64,000 nt of DNA from Allobosea lathyri. Lineage in GTDB: Bacteria; Pseudomonadota; Alphaproteobacteria; Rhizobiales; Beijerinckiaceae. The position numbers and the translations under genes are program-made. Numbering within the stretch: the stretch's first letter is position 1; each line of letters begins with the position of its first letter. This document shows, piece after piece, positions 19,114 to 27,882 of the stretch. The stretch covers positions 124,001 through 188,000 of the forward strand of contig NZ_FNUY01000008.1 of assembly GCF_900108245.1 (NCBI RefSeq). Reading direction: 5' to 3'. A model generated the notes under the pieces. It was not told the DNA's origin and searched no databases. It worked only from the letters and a program-made list of their open reading frames with translations.

Positions 19114-19380
19114 TGTAAGGGGAATCCGCAACAGATCGGGCCCGCAATGGCGAGCTGGCTTCGATCTTCATGTGCGTTGTTCGGCGGGTCGGCGGCCGAA
19201 AGAGCCACCCGGGTTTTCACCGGGTCCGGTCGAGTGCGAGAGCCTTAGCCTGCGAGGGTTGCCTGCCGCAACACGGAATTGAGATCGATGCGAGGAGCAC
19301 CGCACTTATTGACGCGTCGTGCCAGGGCAACACGGCTCCGGCCGATTGTCCCCTCCCGGCAAACGCGCCATAACCCGCGC

Positions 19381-20721
19381 ATGACAAGTCCTCTCGTTCG
19401 CACAGCGCCGTCCCCGACCGGCTATCTCCATATCGGCAATGTCCGGTCGATCATGTTCAACTGGCTGTTTGCGCGTCGCCATGGCGGGCGTTTCCTGCTG
19501 CGCTACGACGACACCGATCTGGTGCGCTCGAAGCCCGAATTCGCCGAGGCGATTGCGGAAGATCTCAGCTGGCTCGGCGTGGTCCCTGACCGTGTCATCA
19601 AGCAGTCGGGCCGGCTGGCGATCTATGACGCGGCTGCCGCCCGGCTGCGCGACGCCGGGCGGCTTTATCCCTGCTACGAGACGGCAGACGAACTCGACCG
19701 TCGTCGCAAGCGCCAGCTCGCACGCGGCCTGCCGCCAATCTATGATCGCGCCGCGTTGAAGCTGACGGCGGAGGACCGGGCGAAGCTCGAAGCCGAGGGG
19801 CGCAAGCCCCATTGGCGCTTCCTGCTCGAACCGCGCGTCGTCGCCTGGACTGATCTTGTGCGCGGAGAGGCCCATGTCGACTGCGCCTCGCTGTCGGATC
19901 AGGTGCTGATCCGGGAGGATGGTAGCTATCTCTATCATCTGCCCTCGGTCGTCGACGATATCGACACAGGCGTGACCCATGTCATCCGGGGCGAGGACCA
20001 CGTCACCAATACGGCGGTGCAGATCCAGATCTTCGAGGCCTTGGGAGCGCCGCTGCCGATCTTCGGCCATCACAACCTGCTGACGACCGCAAGCGGCGAG
20101 GGGCTGTCGAAGCGGCTCGGCCACCTTTCGCTGCGCGGATTGCGCGAATCTGGCGTCGAGGCGCTGGCGGTTTCGGCCCTTGCCGTGCTGGTCGGCTCGT
20201 CCGACGCAGTGCGCCCGGTCGCCAGCCTCGACGAACTGGCTGAGCTCGTCGATCTCGCCCATGTCTCGCGCGCACCGGCCAAGTTCGACGAGCATGAGCT
20301 GGAGGCGCTGAGCGCCCGCACCTTGCATCAGCTGCCCTATGACGCGGTGGCGGACAGGCTCATGGCGCTCGGCATTCCCGCCAGCGAGCCGTTCTGGCTC
20401 GCCGTGCGCGGCAATCTCGGCAAGCTCGACGAAGCGAAGCCCTGGTGGCAGGTCGTCGCGGGGCCGCTGGCGCCTGTGATCGCGGACAGTGCTTTCGCGG
20501 CGACGGCCGCCTCCTTGCTGCCGCAGGAGCCTTTCGACGCCACCACCTGGAAAAGCTGGACGGGCGCTGTCGCGGCTGCGACCGGCACGAAGGGCAAGGC
20601 GCTGTTCATGCCGCTGCGCCAGGCCCTGACGGGTCTGGAACATGGTCCCGAACTCGCAGCCCTTCTGCCGCTGATCGGGCGGGAGAAGGCGCTGAAGCGG
20701 CTGGCCGGACAGGCGGCCTAG
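19381..20721 (+). CDS. gltX: Glutamyl-tRNA synthetase, second type
   Basis: A 446-residue class I synthetase. The HIGH motif reads PTGYLHIGN, preceded by RTAPSP, and the KMSKS loop reads [15 protein letters not shown] and [25 protein letters not shown] are GluRS landmarks. It is somewhat shorter than the usual alphaproteobacterial enzyme (about 470-485). Many alphaproteobacteria encode two GluRS paralogues, one of which mischarges tRNA-Gln for GatCAB; this one could be either. The ATG at 19381 starts directly before the catalytic domain; the 34 codons upstream in frame look non-coding. Confidence 0.92.
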   Translation: MTSPLVRTAPSPTGYLHIGNVRSIMFNWLFARRHGGRFLLRYDDTDLVRSKPEFAEAIAEDLSWLGVVPDRVIKQSGRLAIYDAAAARLRDAGRLYPCYETADELDRRRKRQLARGLPPIYDRAALKLTAEDRAKLEAEGRKPHWRFLLEPRVVAWTDLVRGEAHVDCASLSDQVLIREDGSYLYHLPSVVDDIDTGVTHVIRGEDHVTNTAVQIQIFEALGAPLPIFGHHNLLTTASGEGLSKRLGHLSLRGLRESGVEALAVSALAVLVGSSDAVRPVASLDELAELVDLAHVSRAPAKFDEHELEALSARTLHQLPYDAVADRLMALGIPASEPFWLAVRGNLGKLDEAKPWWQVVAGPLAPVIADSAFAATAASLLPQEPFDATTWKSWTGAVAAATGTKGKALFMPLRQALTGLEHGPELAALLPLIGREKALKRLAGQAA

Positions 20722-20726
20722 GCTGA

Positions 20727-20818
20727 CCCGTCATTCTCGGGCGAAGCGAAGACCCGAGAATCTCAAGACCAGTAGCCACTGGTTTCCGAGATGGTCGGAT
20801 CAAGCCCGACCATGACGC
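20727..20818. repeat. Palindromic intergenic repeat between gltX and the MFS gene
   Basis: The left part contains ATTCTCGGGCGAAGCGAAGACCCGAGAAT as an imperfect hairpin (arms ATTCTCGGG and CCCGAGAAT). The right part contains ATGGTCGG/CCGACCAT. The pair fills the gap between two convergent genes and may end both transcripts. The style resembles the other dispersed palindromes, but the sequence differs. Confidence 0.65.
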
Positions 20819-20832
20819 GCAACCCTCCTCGC

Positions 20833-22158
20833 TCAATCGTGCCGATGCATGGCCGATGTGTGTTTGGTGTCACGCATCGTGGCATAGACCAGCAGCGACA
20901 GGCAGATGACGCCGGCGAGGTAGTAGTAGAACCACTCCTCGTGGCCCTGCTGCTTGAAGAACAGCGCGATTGCCGGCGCGGTGCCGCCAAAGATCGAGAC
21001 CGTGACCGCATAGGGCACCGCGATGCCGGTGGCGCGGATCGAGGTCGGGAACAGTTCGGCTTTCACCACCGCGTTGATCGAGGTGTAGCCGGCCGTGAAG
21101 ATCCAGGCGCCGCAGATCAGCAGGAAGGCGATCCAGGGCGATTTCGTACCGGCGAGCGTGGTCAGGATCGGTACCGTCAGCAGCGTGCCGGCGACGCCGA
21201 AGAAGATCAGCAGGGGCTTGCGGCCGATCCTGTCGGAGATCGCGCCATAGATCGGCTGCAGCACCGCGGCGAAGATCAGCGAACCCGCAATGACATAGGT
21301 CGTGGTCAGGTCGGACAGGCCCACCGTCTGCTTCACGAAGGTCTGCATGTAGGTCGTGAAGGTGTAGAAGGCTGCCGTTCCGCCGGCGGTGAGGCCGACC
21401 ACGATCGCGACCTCGCGCGGATATTTCAGCAGGCCGCGCAGCGAACTCTGCCGCTTCACCGTCTCCTTGCTGGCGGCGACGAAGGAATCCGTCTCCTGCA
21501 TGTGGCGGCGCATGAACATGGCGGTGATCGCCAGCAGGGCGCCGATGACGAAGGGGATGCGCCAGCCCCAGGCGACGAGCTGCTCATGTGTCAGGAAGAC
21601 GTTCTGCAGCAGCAACAGCACCATGATGGCGGTGAGCTGCCCGCCGATCAGCGTCACATACTGGAAGCTGGAATAGAAACCGCGATGCTCGGGGTCGGCG
21701 ATCTCGGTGAGGTAGGTGGCGCTGGCGCCGTATTCGCCGCCGAGGCTGAGGCCCTCGATGATGCGCGCCAGCGCCAGGAGCGCGGGAGCCGCAAAGCCGA
21801 TGGTGGCATAGGTCGGCGTGAGCGCGATGATCAGCGAGCCGAAACACATCATCAGGACCGAAAGGGTCAGCGACAGGCGTCGCCCATAGCGGTCGGCGAG
21901 GTGGCCGAAGAGCCAGCCGCCGATGGGTCGCACGATGAAGCCTGCGGCGAAGAGCGTTGCGGCGTTGAGTTGCTGCACGACGGGGTCGTGCGAGGGGAAG
22001 AAATGCGGAGCGAAATAGAGCGCGAAAGCCGTGTAGGCGTAGAAATCGTACCATTCCACCAGATTGCCGACCGAGCCGATGAAGATCGCCTTGATCCGGC
22101 GTTTTGCGTCGACGAGTTCGATGGGCTGGGGGTGAGCAGGCAGTATGTTGTCTGACAT
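20833..22158 (-). CDS. MFS dicarboxylate transporter, alpha-ketoglutarate permease (KgtP)-like
   Basis: A 441-residue major facilitator of the metabolite:H+ symporter family. The signatures are FIGSVGNLVEWYDFYAYTAFALYFAPHFFP in TM1, the loop GWLFGHLADRYGRR between TM2 and TM3, and GLSLGGEYGASATYLTEIA in TM4. These fit the KgtP/ShiA/ProP subfamily, with KgtP the nearest by feel. It probably imports 2-oxoglutarate or another organic acid with protons. Twelve helices are expected and length is normal. It is monocistronic; upstream lies an AT-rich stretch (22290-22354). Confidence 0.85.
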   Translation of the reverse strand: MSDNILPAHPQPIELVDAKRRIKAIFIGSVGNLVEWYDFYAYTAFALYFAPHFFPSHDPVVQQLNAATLFAAGFIVRPIGGWLFGHLADRYGRRLSLTLSVLMMCFGSLIIALTPTYATIGFAAPALLALARIIEGLSLGGEYGASATYLTEIADPEHRGFYSSFQYVTLIGGQLTAIMVLLLLQNVFLTHEQLVAWGWRIPFVIGALLAITAMFMRRHMQETDSFVAASKETVKRQSSLRGLLKYPREVAIVVGLTAGGTAAFYTFTTYMQTFVKQTVGLSDLTTTYVIAGSLIFAAVLQPIYGAISDRIGRKPLLIFFGVAGTLLTVPILTTLAGTKSPWIAFLLICGAWIFTAGYTSINAVVKAELFPTSIRATGIAVPYAVTVSIFGGTAPAIALFFKQQGHEEWFYYYLAGVICLSLLVYATMRDTKHTSAMHRHD

Positions 22159-22320
22159 GGCAGCCTCTGAGCCTTCGGGGGCAGAGGCACCCTTGCGCCG
22201 TTTGGAGAGGCGGCAAGCTAGGGCGCAATGATCTCGGCGTCCCCTCTATGCGGGTCGGGCCTTCATGCGCCGTGCGCCATCATGCGTCCAGCGCTGTTGT
22301 TGGAATTAAATTGCAGATGT

Positions 22321-22339
22321 CCATGCGCTTAACGCATGG
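22321..22339. terminator. Possible hairpin terminator downstream of the DUF2865 gene
   Basis: A perfect 7-bp stem CCATGCG/CGCATGG with loop CTTAA lies 15 bases beyond the DUF2865 stop. No immediate T-run follows, so termination is uncertain. An operator for the MFS gene, whose start is 160 bases away, is an alternative. Confidence 0.4.
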
Positions 22340-22354
22340 AACAAACAACTGAGT

Positions 22355-23518
22355 TTATGGCCGGACCAATGATGGCGCGAGGTTCGGCGCCAGGTTCGGC
22401 GCGACGATTCTGACCGTCCGCTTCTCGCCGGTGACGCTGCGCGTCTCGCTCTTCAACCCGTCGCCCTTGTCGAGAACCTTTTCCCCGATGGTGCTGGGGC
22501 CGACGCCGGCCGATTCGGTGCCCGATGTCGGAGAGTTCTCGGAGGGCAGCGGCTTTTCCTCCGGAAGCTCCGGAATCGCCGCGGGCTGAACCGTGGCAGG
22601 CGCGGCGCCCCGGCGCTTTGGATCGGTCTTGGTGTCGACTTTGGGGCGGGACAACTCGGCGGCGCGCTGTTCGGTGACGATGACGTCGCGCTTGTCGAGC
22701 AGATATTCCGCGTCCTTCAAGGCCTGCGACCAGCTCTGGCCCTGGCCGCGGCAGGTGCAGGCGGCGTCAAAGGAACGCTGGTATTTTCCGGCGTTCGGCA
22801 GCGAGGAATAGGGCTGGCCGGTGCTGCGCGACGCCGAATTCTGGATGTCTCCGCCGCTCGTCATGCCGAATGCGGTCGTTTCGGTGCCCGGGCAGAGCGC
22901 CTGGCACATCTCGTCCGCGCCTTCGCGACCGCCGGGACTGTTCGACAGCGGGAAGAAGAAGCCGTCGCATGTGCGCACGCAGACCGTATAGGCGCCGCCC
23001 GAGCGCGGTTTTTCCGGTTCTATCACCCGGTCCGGGTCGAGTTCGGGGATGGTCGAATCGATCTCGCCGCGACGAGGCTCCAGCCCGAAGATCGTCTCGA
23101 AGAAGCCGCGCTGCTGCTGCGGGGCCCGGCAATTTGTGTTGATCGCGGCCGCGAGCTGGGCGCGTCGCTGTTCGACAGCGCCACCCTGAGCCTGCCGCTG
23201 CAGACTGCCATACTGCGCCTGCAACTGGCCGATCTGCGCTCTCAGGCCTCCGCATTGCGGCGGCGGCTGCTCGCCGAAGAACAGGAACCCGCCCCGTTCG
23301 CAGCCCATGGCGCGATACTGGTTGGTGGCCTGGGAAAGCTGTGCGCCGACGCGCTGTGCGGCCTGCGCAGCACGAGGGTCGCCACTGCTTTGACCCTGGA
23401 GGCTTGCAAGCTCGGAACGCCAGGCGGTGCATGACGGCGATTGTGCGACAGCCGCTCCGCCCATGGCCGCCAGCGCCAGCAGCGCGGTGCCGAAGCGTCG
23501 GGAAAGTCTCGATATCAT
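22355..23518 (-). CDS. Exported DUF2865 protein
   Basis: A 387-residue exported protein. The Sec signal peptide ends AAVAQ, and a coiled-coil-like Gln-rich segment follows (QIGQLQAQYGSLQRQ, about residues 75-120). The conserved DUF2865 core is then visible: YTVCVRTCDGFFFPLS, CQALCPGTETTAF and ACTCRGQGQSW, with paired cysteines suggesting disulphides. The C-terminal 120 residues are Pro/Glu-rich and disordered, ending in APNLAPNLAPSLV repeats. The family is restricted mostly to Hyphomicrobiales and has no known function. I use the ATG at 23518; the same frame stays open for another kilobase upstream as a shadow. Confidence 0.85.
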   Translation of the reverse strand: MISRLSRRFGTALLALAAMGGAAVAQSPSCTAWRSELASLQGQSSGDPRAAQAAQRVGAQLSQATNQYRAMGCERGGFLFFGEQPPPQCGGLRAQIGQLQAQYGSLQRQAQGGAVEQRRAQLAAAINTNCRAPQQQRGFFETIFGLEPRRGEIDSTIPELDPDRVIEPEKPRSGGAYTVCVRTCDGFFFPLSNSPGGREGADEMCQALCPGTETTAFGMTSGGDIQNSASRSTGQPYSSLPNAGKYQRSFDAACTCRGQGQSWSQALKDAEYLLDKRDVIVTEQRAAELSRPKVDTKTDPKRRGAAPATVQPAAIPELPEEKPLPSENSPTSGTESAGVGPSTIGEKVLDKGDGLKSETRSVTGEKRTVRIVAPNLAPNLAPSLVRP

Positions 23519-23884
23519 CGCAGGTCGGGCCACATCATCCGCTTTGGTCTGGGCCCTGGCCGGGCCGGTCACTCTTTGAGGCGCAACAACAACCGCCAAA
23601 CGCGACGGAACTAAGGACGGCTCCTGCGGCGACCTGGCGCGGATTCGCTCCAATGCAGCAGCCTGCCCCGCATGCCATATTTGCCGCAGAGCAGCAATCG
23701 GCTGCGGGCCCCGGCATAAAGTGTGTCGCTGGCAATGGCAGATCGAATGCGATCGCTCGCGACGATGTGAGCCGAGATGGTCTATCGCGGGCGTTTTGGC
23801 TAGAAGGAGCAGGCGCGGACATGACGCTCCGAGCCTGCTCTTGCCTCGATCTCCTGCCCTCGATTTCCCGCCCTCGATGAAGCG
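23519..23884. other. 366-bp intergenic region between DUF2865 and purC
   Basis: This is a divergent promoter region. I see no coding potential, no convincing inverted repeat and no riboswitch-like structure. It contains AAACG- and CGATG-rich stretches with slightly lower GC than its flanks. Confidence 0.5.
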
Positions 23885-24844
23885 ATGCCATCCATGTCCG
23901 AGTATCTGCCCCTTGATGAAGCGGTCATTCCGGAGCTGCCGAGCTACTACCGGGGCAAGGTCCGCGAGAATTACGACCTCCCCGACGGGCGTCGCATCAT
24001 CATCGCCACCGACCGCCTGAGCGCCTTCGACCGCGCGATCGCGTCGATCCCGCTGAAGGGCCAGGTGCTGACGCAGACGGCCCGCTTCTGGTTCGAGAAC
24101 ACGGCCGACATCTGCCCGAACCATGTGCTGGAATATCCCGATCCCAACGTCGTCGTTGGAAAGCTGCTCGATATCCTCCCCGTCGAGATCGTGGTGCGCG
24201 GCTATCTCGCCGGCACCACCGGCACCTCGATCCTGACGCTCTACAAGCAGGGCGCGCGCGACATCTACGGGCTGCGCTTCCCCGATGGCCTGCGCGACAA
24301 CGAGGTGCTGCCCGCGGCCGTGATCACGCCGACGAGCAAGGCCTTCGACGGCGGCCACGACGAACCGCTTTCCGCGGCCGAGATCATCGAGAAGGGGCTG
24401 CTGACCAAGGAGCAGTGGGAGACCGTGTCTGCCTACGCTCTGGCGCTGTTCGCGCGGGGGCAGGCGATGGCGCGCGAACGCGGGCTGATCCTCGCCGACA
24501 CCAAATACGAGTTCGGTACGGATGCGCAGGGGCGCATCATCCTCGCCGACGAGATCCACACCCCCGATAGCAGCCGATACTGGTTCGCCGAAAGCTATCC
24601 GGAGCGTTTCGCCCGTGGCGACAAGCCCGAGAGCTTCGACAAGGATTTCGTCCGGAACTGGGTCGTCGCGCGCTGCGACCCCTATAACGAGCCGCTGCCC
24701 GCAATCCCCGACGAACTGATCGCGCAGACCTCGCAGGTCTATATCCGGGCTTTCGAGACGATCACGGGCAGCGCGTTTGAGCCGCCGGCAAAGGGCGAGC
24801 GGCCGCTGGACCGCATCCGCAGAAATCTGGCCCGCTACTTCTGA
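23885..24844 (+). CDS. purC: SAICAR synthetase (phosphoribosylaminoimidazole-succinocarboxamide synthase)
   Basis: A 319-residue enzyme that joins aspartate to CAIR with ATP in purine synthesis. Motifs: [28 protein letters not shown] at the N-terminus, [27 protein letters not shown] with the metal-binding Asp, and [14 protein letters not shown]. This is the longer SAICAR synthetase type (about 300 residues) rather than the 240-residue form, and alphaproteobacteria often carry both. A second in-frame ATG at 23894 is equally possible. The gene is convergent with marR, with only four bases between stops. Confidence 0.92.
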   Translation: MPSMSEYLPLDEAVIPELPSYYRGKVRENYDLPDGRRIIIATDRLSAFDRAIASIPLKGQVLTQTARFWFENTADICPNHVLEYPDPNVVVGKLLDILPVEIVVRGYLAGTTGTSILTLYKQGARDIYGLRFPDGLRDNEVLPAAVITPTSKAFDGGHDEPLSAAEIIEKGLLTKEQWETVSAYALALFARGQAMARERGLILADTKYEFGTDAQGRIILADEIHTPDSSRYWFAESYPERFARGDKPESFDKDFVRNWVVARCDPYNEPLPAIPDELIAQTSQVYIRAFETITGSAFEPPAKGERPLDRIRRNLARYF

Positions 24845-24848
24845 TCGG

Positions 24849-25343
24849 TCAGGTTTCCACGTCGCGATAGCCGCCGGCCAGCAGGCGGCCGCGATCGGTC
24901 AGCGTCGAGAGCACGCGCTCGAACACCTTGAGTTCGTCAGGCGCGATGCCCTCGATCCAGCGCGCCTCGAAGGCGAGCGCGAGCGGCACGATATGGGCGT
25001 AGATGCGCTGCCCCGCCGGCGTCAGCGCCACGAAGGATTCGCGCCGGTCCTCCCGGTTTTCGGCACGCGAGACGAGGCCGCGCTTCTGAAGCTCGGCGAC
25101 CGCGCGCGAGACCTTCGTCTTGTGCATCTGGGCGAGTTCGCCGATGTCGCGGGAGGTCAGCTTGCCGAACTCGCCGAGCTGCGCGACGACCCGCCATTCG
25201 GGGATGCCGATGCCGAAATGCTCGCCATAGATCCGCCCCAGCGCGCGGCTCGCGAAGAAGCCGACCACATTGAGCCGGTAGGGCAGGAAGCGCTCCAGCT
25301 TGAGCGTTTCGGCTTCCGGTGACGGCGCTGGATTCGTTGACAT
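24849..25343 (-). CDS. MarR-family transcriptional regulator, probably of hmgA
   Basis: A winged-helix regulator of about 164 residues. The MarR core spans residues 40-130: WRVVAQLGEFGKLTSRDIGELAQMHKTKVSRAVAELQKRGLVSR, then ENREDRRESFVALTPAGQRIY as the beta-wing. It is divergent from hmgA, and a 22-bp palindrome overlaps its start (25342-25363). That arrangement suggests autoregulation and control of homogentisate breakdown, with homogentisate or a precursor as likely effector. The ATG at 25343 is my choice. In-frame alternatives lie at 25352 (ATG) and 25358 (TTG), both inside the palindrome, and no ribosome site is clear. Confidence 0.85.
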   Translation of the reverse strand: MSTNPAPSPEAETLKLERFLPYRLNVVGFFASRALGRIYGEHFGIGIPEWRVVAQLGEFGKLTSRDIGELAQMHKTKVSRAVAELQKRGLVSRAENREDRRESFVALTPAGQRIYAHIVPLALAFEARWIEGIAPDELKVFERVLSTLTDRGRLLAGGYRDVET

Positions 25344-25363
25344 TAGTTTCATTTGCAACTAAT
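25342..25363. promoter_or_regulatory. 22-bp palindrome, likely MarR operator
   Basis: The arms ATTAGTT and AACTAAT are perfect inverted repeats separated by eight bases (TCATTTGC), in which CA and TG also pair. The size and AT-rich arms fit a MarR dimer site. It overlaps the marR start codon and lies about 110 bases upstream of hmgA, so binding would block marR and could also affect hmgA. Confidence 0.7.
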
Positions 25364-25440
25364 TTTAAGGCAAGGCAAGACGTAATCTCTCGATCTTTCC
25401 GTATCCGGCCTGCTTGTCAAAGCGGCTGGCGGCCGAAACA

Positions 25441-25452
25441 GCAAATATTTGC
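25441..25452. promoter_or_regulatory. 12-bp perfect palindrome before the hmgA ribosome site
   Basis: GCAAATATTTGC is a perfect dyad 21 bases upstream of the hmgA ATG. It shares the GCAAAT half with the minus-strand reading of the marR palindrome, so the same regulator could bind both. A binding role is inference. Confidence 0.5.
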
Positions 25453-25473
25453 GAAGACTCGCAGGAGAAGGGC

Positions 25474-26832
25474 ATGACCGTGCAGCCGAAGATCGACGCC
25501 GGCGCCAGGACCGGGGCGGGCATCGACCCGCGCTATATGTCCGGATTCGGCAACTCGTTCGAGACGGAGGCGCTGCCTGGCGCCTTGCCGATTGGTCGCA
25601 ACTCGCCGCAGAAGGCCGCCTACGGGCTCTATGCCGAGCAGCTCTCGGGTTCGCCCTTCACCGCGCCGCGCTCGACGAACGAGCGCTCCTGGCTCTACCG
25701 CATCCGGCCCAGCGTCAAGCATGGCGGGCGCTGGTCCAAATGCGACAGGGGGCTGATCCGGACTGCGCCTTGCCGCGACGAGGCCGATCTCCCGATCGGC
25801 CAGATGCGCTGGGATCCGATCCCGCTGCCCGCCGAGCCGCTAACCTTCATCACGGGACTGCATACGGTGACGACGGCTGGCGATGCCGATACGCAAGCCG
25901 GGATGGCGGCGCATCTGCTCTTCGTGACCGCGTCGATGGAGCGCGAATATCTGTTCAACGCCGATGGCGAATATCTCGTGGTGGCGCAGGAGGGGGCGCT
26001 GCGCTTCGCGACCGAGTTCGGCGTCATCGAGATCGGTCCGGGCGAGATCTGCGTGATCCCGCGCGGCGTCGTCTTCCGGGTCGAGCTGAGCGGTGGTCCT
26101 GCCCGCGCCTATGTCTGCGAGAATTACGGCGGCGGCTTCACGCTGCCCGATCGCGGACCGATCGGCGCCAACTGCCTCGCCAACCCCCGCGACTTCCTCA
26201 CCCCGATCGCCGCCTATGAAGACATCGAGGAGCCTTCGACGCTTTACGCCAAATGGGGCGGCGAGCTGTTTTCGACGCCGATCGGCCAGTCGCCGCTGGA
26301 TGTCGTGGCCTGGCACGGCAATTACGCGCCCTATAAATATGATCTGCGGCATTACTCACCGGTCGGCGCGATCTCCTTCGATCATCCCGACCCGTCGATC
26401 TTCACGGTGCTGACCGCTCCCTCGGAGACGCCCGGCACCGCCAATATCGACTTCGTGATCTTTCCCGAGCGCTGGGCCGTGGCCGAGAACACGTTTCGGC
26501 CGCCCTGGTACCACCGCAACATCATGTCGGAGTTCATGGGCCTGATCTATGGCGTCTATGACGCCAAGCCCGAGGGCTTCACGCCCGGCGGCTTCAGCCT
26601 GCACAACATGATGCTGCCGCACGGGCCTGACGCCACCGCCTTCGAGCACGCCTCTACCAGCGAGCAGAAACCGGTGAAGCTCACCGGCACCCTGGCCTTC
26701 ATGTTCGAGACGCGTTTTCCCCAACGCCTCACCGGCTATGCAGCGCGCTCGTCGCAGTTCCAGCCCGACTACACGGCCTGCTGGGACGGGTTGAAGAAGC
26801 GCTTCGATCCGAACAGGCGCGAGGCCTGGTAA
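25474..26832 (+). CDS. hmgA: Homogentisate 1,2-dioxygenase
   Basis: A 452-residue non-haem Fe(II) dioxygenase that opens homogentisate to 4-maleylacetoacetate. The N-terminal [19 protein letters not shown] is diagnostic. The cupin core has [18 protein letters not shown], and the metal region near the C-terminus includes [15 protein letters not shown] and [13 protein letters not shown], with the iron-binding His and Glu. I chose the ATG at 25474 because AGGAGAAG precedes it at good spacing and the N-terminus matches the family. It is divergent from a MarR regulator. The next pathway enzymes are not adjacent, but a FAH-type hydrolase lies 4 kb downstream. Confidence 0.96.
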   Translation: MTVQPKIDAGARTGAGIDPRYMSGFGNSFETEALPGALPIGRNSPQKAAYGLYAEQLSGSPFTAPRSTNERSWLYRIRPSVKHGGRWSKCDRGLIRTAPCRDEADLPIGQMRWDPIPLPAEPLTFITGLHTVTTAGDADTQAGMAAHLLFVTASMEREYLFNADGEYLVVAQEGALRFATEFGVIEIGPGEICVIPRGVVFRVELSGGPARAYVCENYGGGFTLPDRGPIGANCLANPRDFLTPIAAYEDIEEPSTLYAKWGGELFSTPIGQSPLDVVAWHGNYAPYKYDLRHYSPVGAISFDHPDPSIFTVLTAPSETPGTANIDFVIFPERWAVAENTFRPPWYHRNIMSEFMGLIYGVYDAKPEGFTPGGFSLHNMMLPHGPDATAFEHASTSEQKPVKLTGTLAFMFETRFPQRLTGYAARSSQFQPDYTACWDGLKKRFDPNRREAW

Positions 26833-26846
26833 CGGTTGGATCTGTT

Positions 26847-26867
26847 CGGAAAGCTTGCAGCTTTCCG
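26847..26867. repeat. Hairpin after hmgA
   Basis: A perfect 9-bp stem CGGAAAGCT/AGCTTTCCG with loop TGC lies 15 bases after the hmgA stop. No T-run follows, so it may be a transcript-stabilising hairpin or weak terminator. Confidence 0.5.
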
Positions 26868-26909
26868 ACACTTGGGATTGAATCGCATTCCGACCTCCGC
26901 GCGGAGCGC

Positions 26910-27857
26910 ATGATGGCGATACGAGCGAAAACGCCGGCCCGGCCGCTTCGTCGCAGCGTACGCACAGCTGCGCGCCCGGTGCGTCGAAAGTCGGAACGCC
27001 AGGTCGACGGTAAGGCCATGATGCAGCGCTGGGCCGGACACTGGCTGCGCACCTGCCGCGACATGCCCAAGCAGGCACAGAGGCTGCTGGATCACGCGGC
27101 GCCAGACCCGGAAAAGCAGATTCATGCCTTCCGCCGCTTGATGAAAGCCTGGCGCGCGCTGCTAAAGCTCGCTCCCAAGGCGCTGGCTTCGGAGGCGAGG
27201 ATGGTGCGCTCCGAGGTGAAGGGGCTGCGCCAGAGTTTCGGGGCGGTTCGTGATGCGACCGTCGTTGCGAAGGCGCTGGGCAAGGTGTTGCCGAAAGCGG
27301 CCGACGAGGTCGATGCGCCGGCCGACGTGCTCGAGCAAAGCCGACAGCAGTTCGAGGCGGTTCGTGCCAAGCTGGCCTGGCTTTCCACCGAGATGGCGCG
27401 CTGGTCGGTAGCGGGAGAGGGCGGCTCGTTCCTGCTGACGGGGTTCAGGCGCATCTGCCGCAAGGCCAGGCGGCGCCTCGACGGCGATCCGCGTCGCATG
27501 AGCATGAAGCGCCTGCACGCCTGGCGCACCGCGATCGTCGATCTCGGCTATCAGATCGACTTCTTCCAGCCGGCCGATCCCGCCGGGTTCAAGCCGAAGG
27601 CGGAGGCGACCGAGCGCCTGCGCGCCCATCTCGGCACGGTCGTCGACCTGAACATGGCCCGGAAGCATCTGTCGGAGGCGGTTCCGGCCAGACGCCGGCG
27701 CAAGGCCGAGCGCGAGATCGAAAAAAGCATCGCGAAGAAGCGCGCAAAAGCGGCCCTGATTGGCGACCGGCTGCTCGAGCAGCGGCCCAAGGCGATGTCC
27801 TCCCACCTCGGCACCATGCTGGCGGCGCACGAACCGCGCCGGGTCAGATTTGTCTGA
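26910..27857 (+). CDS. CHAD-domain protein
   Basis: A basic 315-residue protein with a CHAD domain, an alpha-helical fold with conserved histidines that binds inorganic polyphosphate. The helices carry the signature KQIHAFRRLMKAWRALLKL, LRQSFGAVRDATV, MSMKRLHAWRTAIVDLGYQIDFF and LRAHLGTVVDLNMARKHL. The N-terminal 35 residues are very Arg-rich, and the tail (RRRRKAEREIEKSIAKKRAK) adds charge. No CYTH domain or polyphosphate kinase gene is adjacent. CHAD proteins are reported to associate with polyphosphate granules. The upstream start codons (MM) make the exact start uncertain by one residue. Confidence 0.8.
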   Translation: MMAIRAKTPARPLRRSVRTAARPVRRKSERQVDGKAMMQRWAGHWLRTCRDMPKQAQRLLDHAAPDPEKQIHAFRRLMKAWRALLKLAPKALASEARMVRSEVKGLRQSFGAVRDATVVAKALGKVLPKAADEVDAPADVLEQSRQQFEAVRAKLAWLSTEMARWSVAGEGGSFLLTGFRRICRKARRRLDGDPRRMSMKRLHAWRTAIVDLGYQIDFFQPADPAGFKPKAEATERLRAHLGTVVDLNMARKHLSEAVPARRRRKAEREIEKSIAKKRAKAALIGDRLLEQRPKAMSSHLGTMLAAHEPRRVRFV

Positions 27858-27882
27858 CCGGCCGCAGTGTCGGACCGATGCT

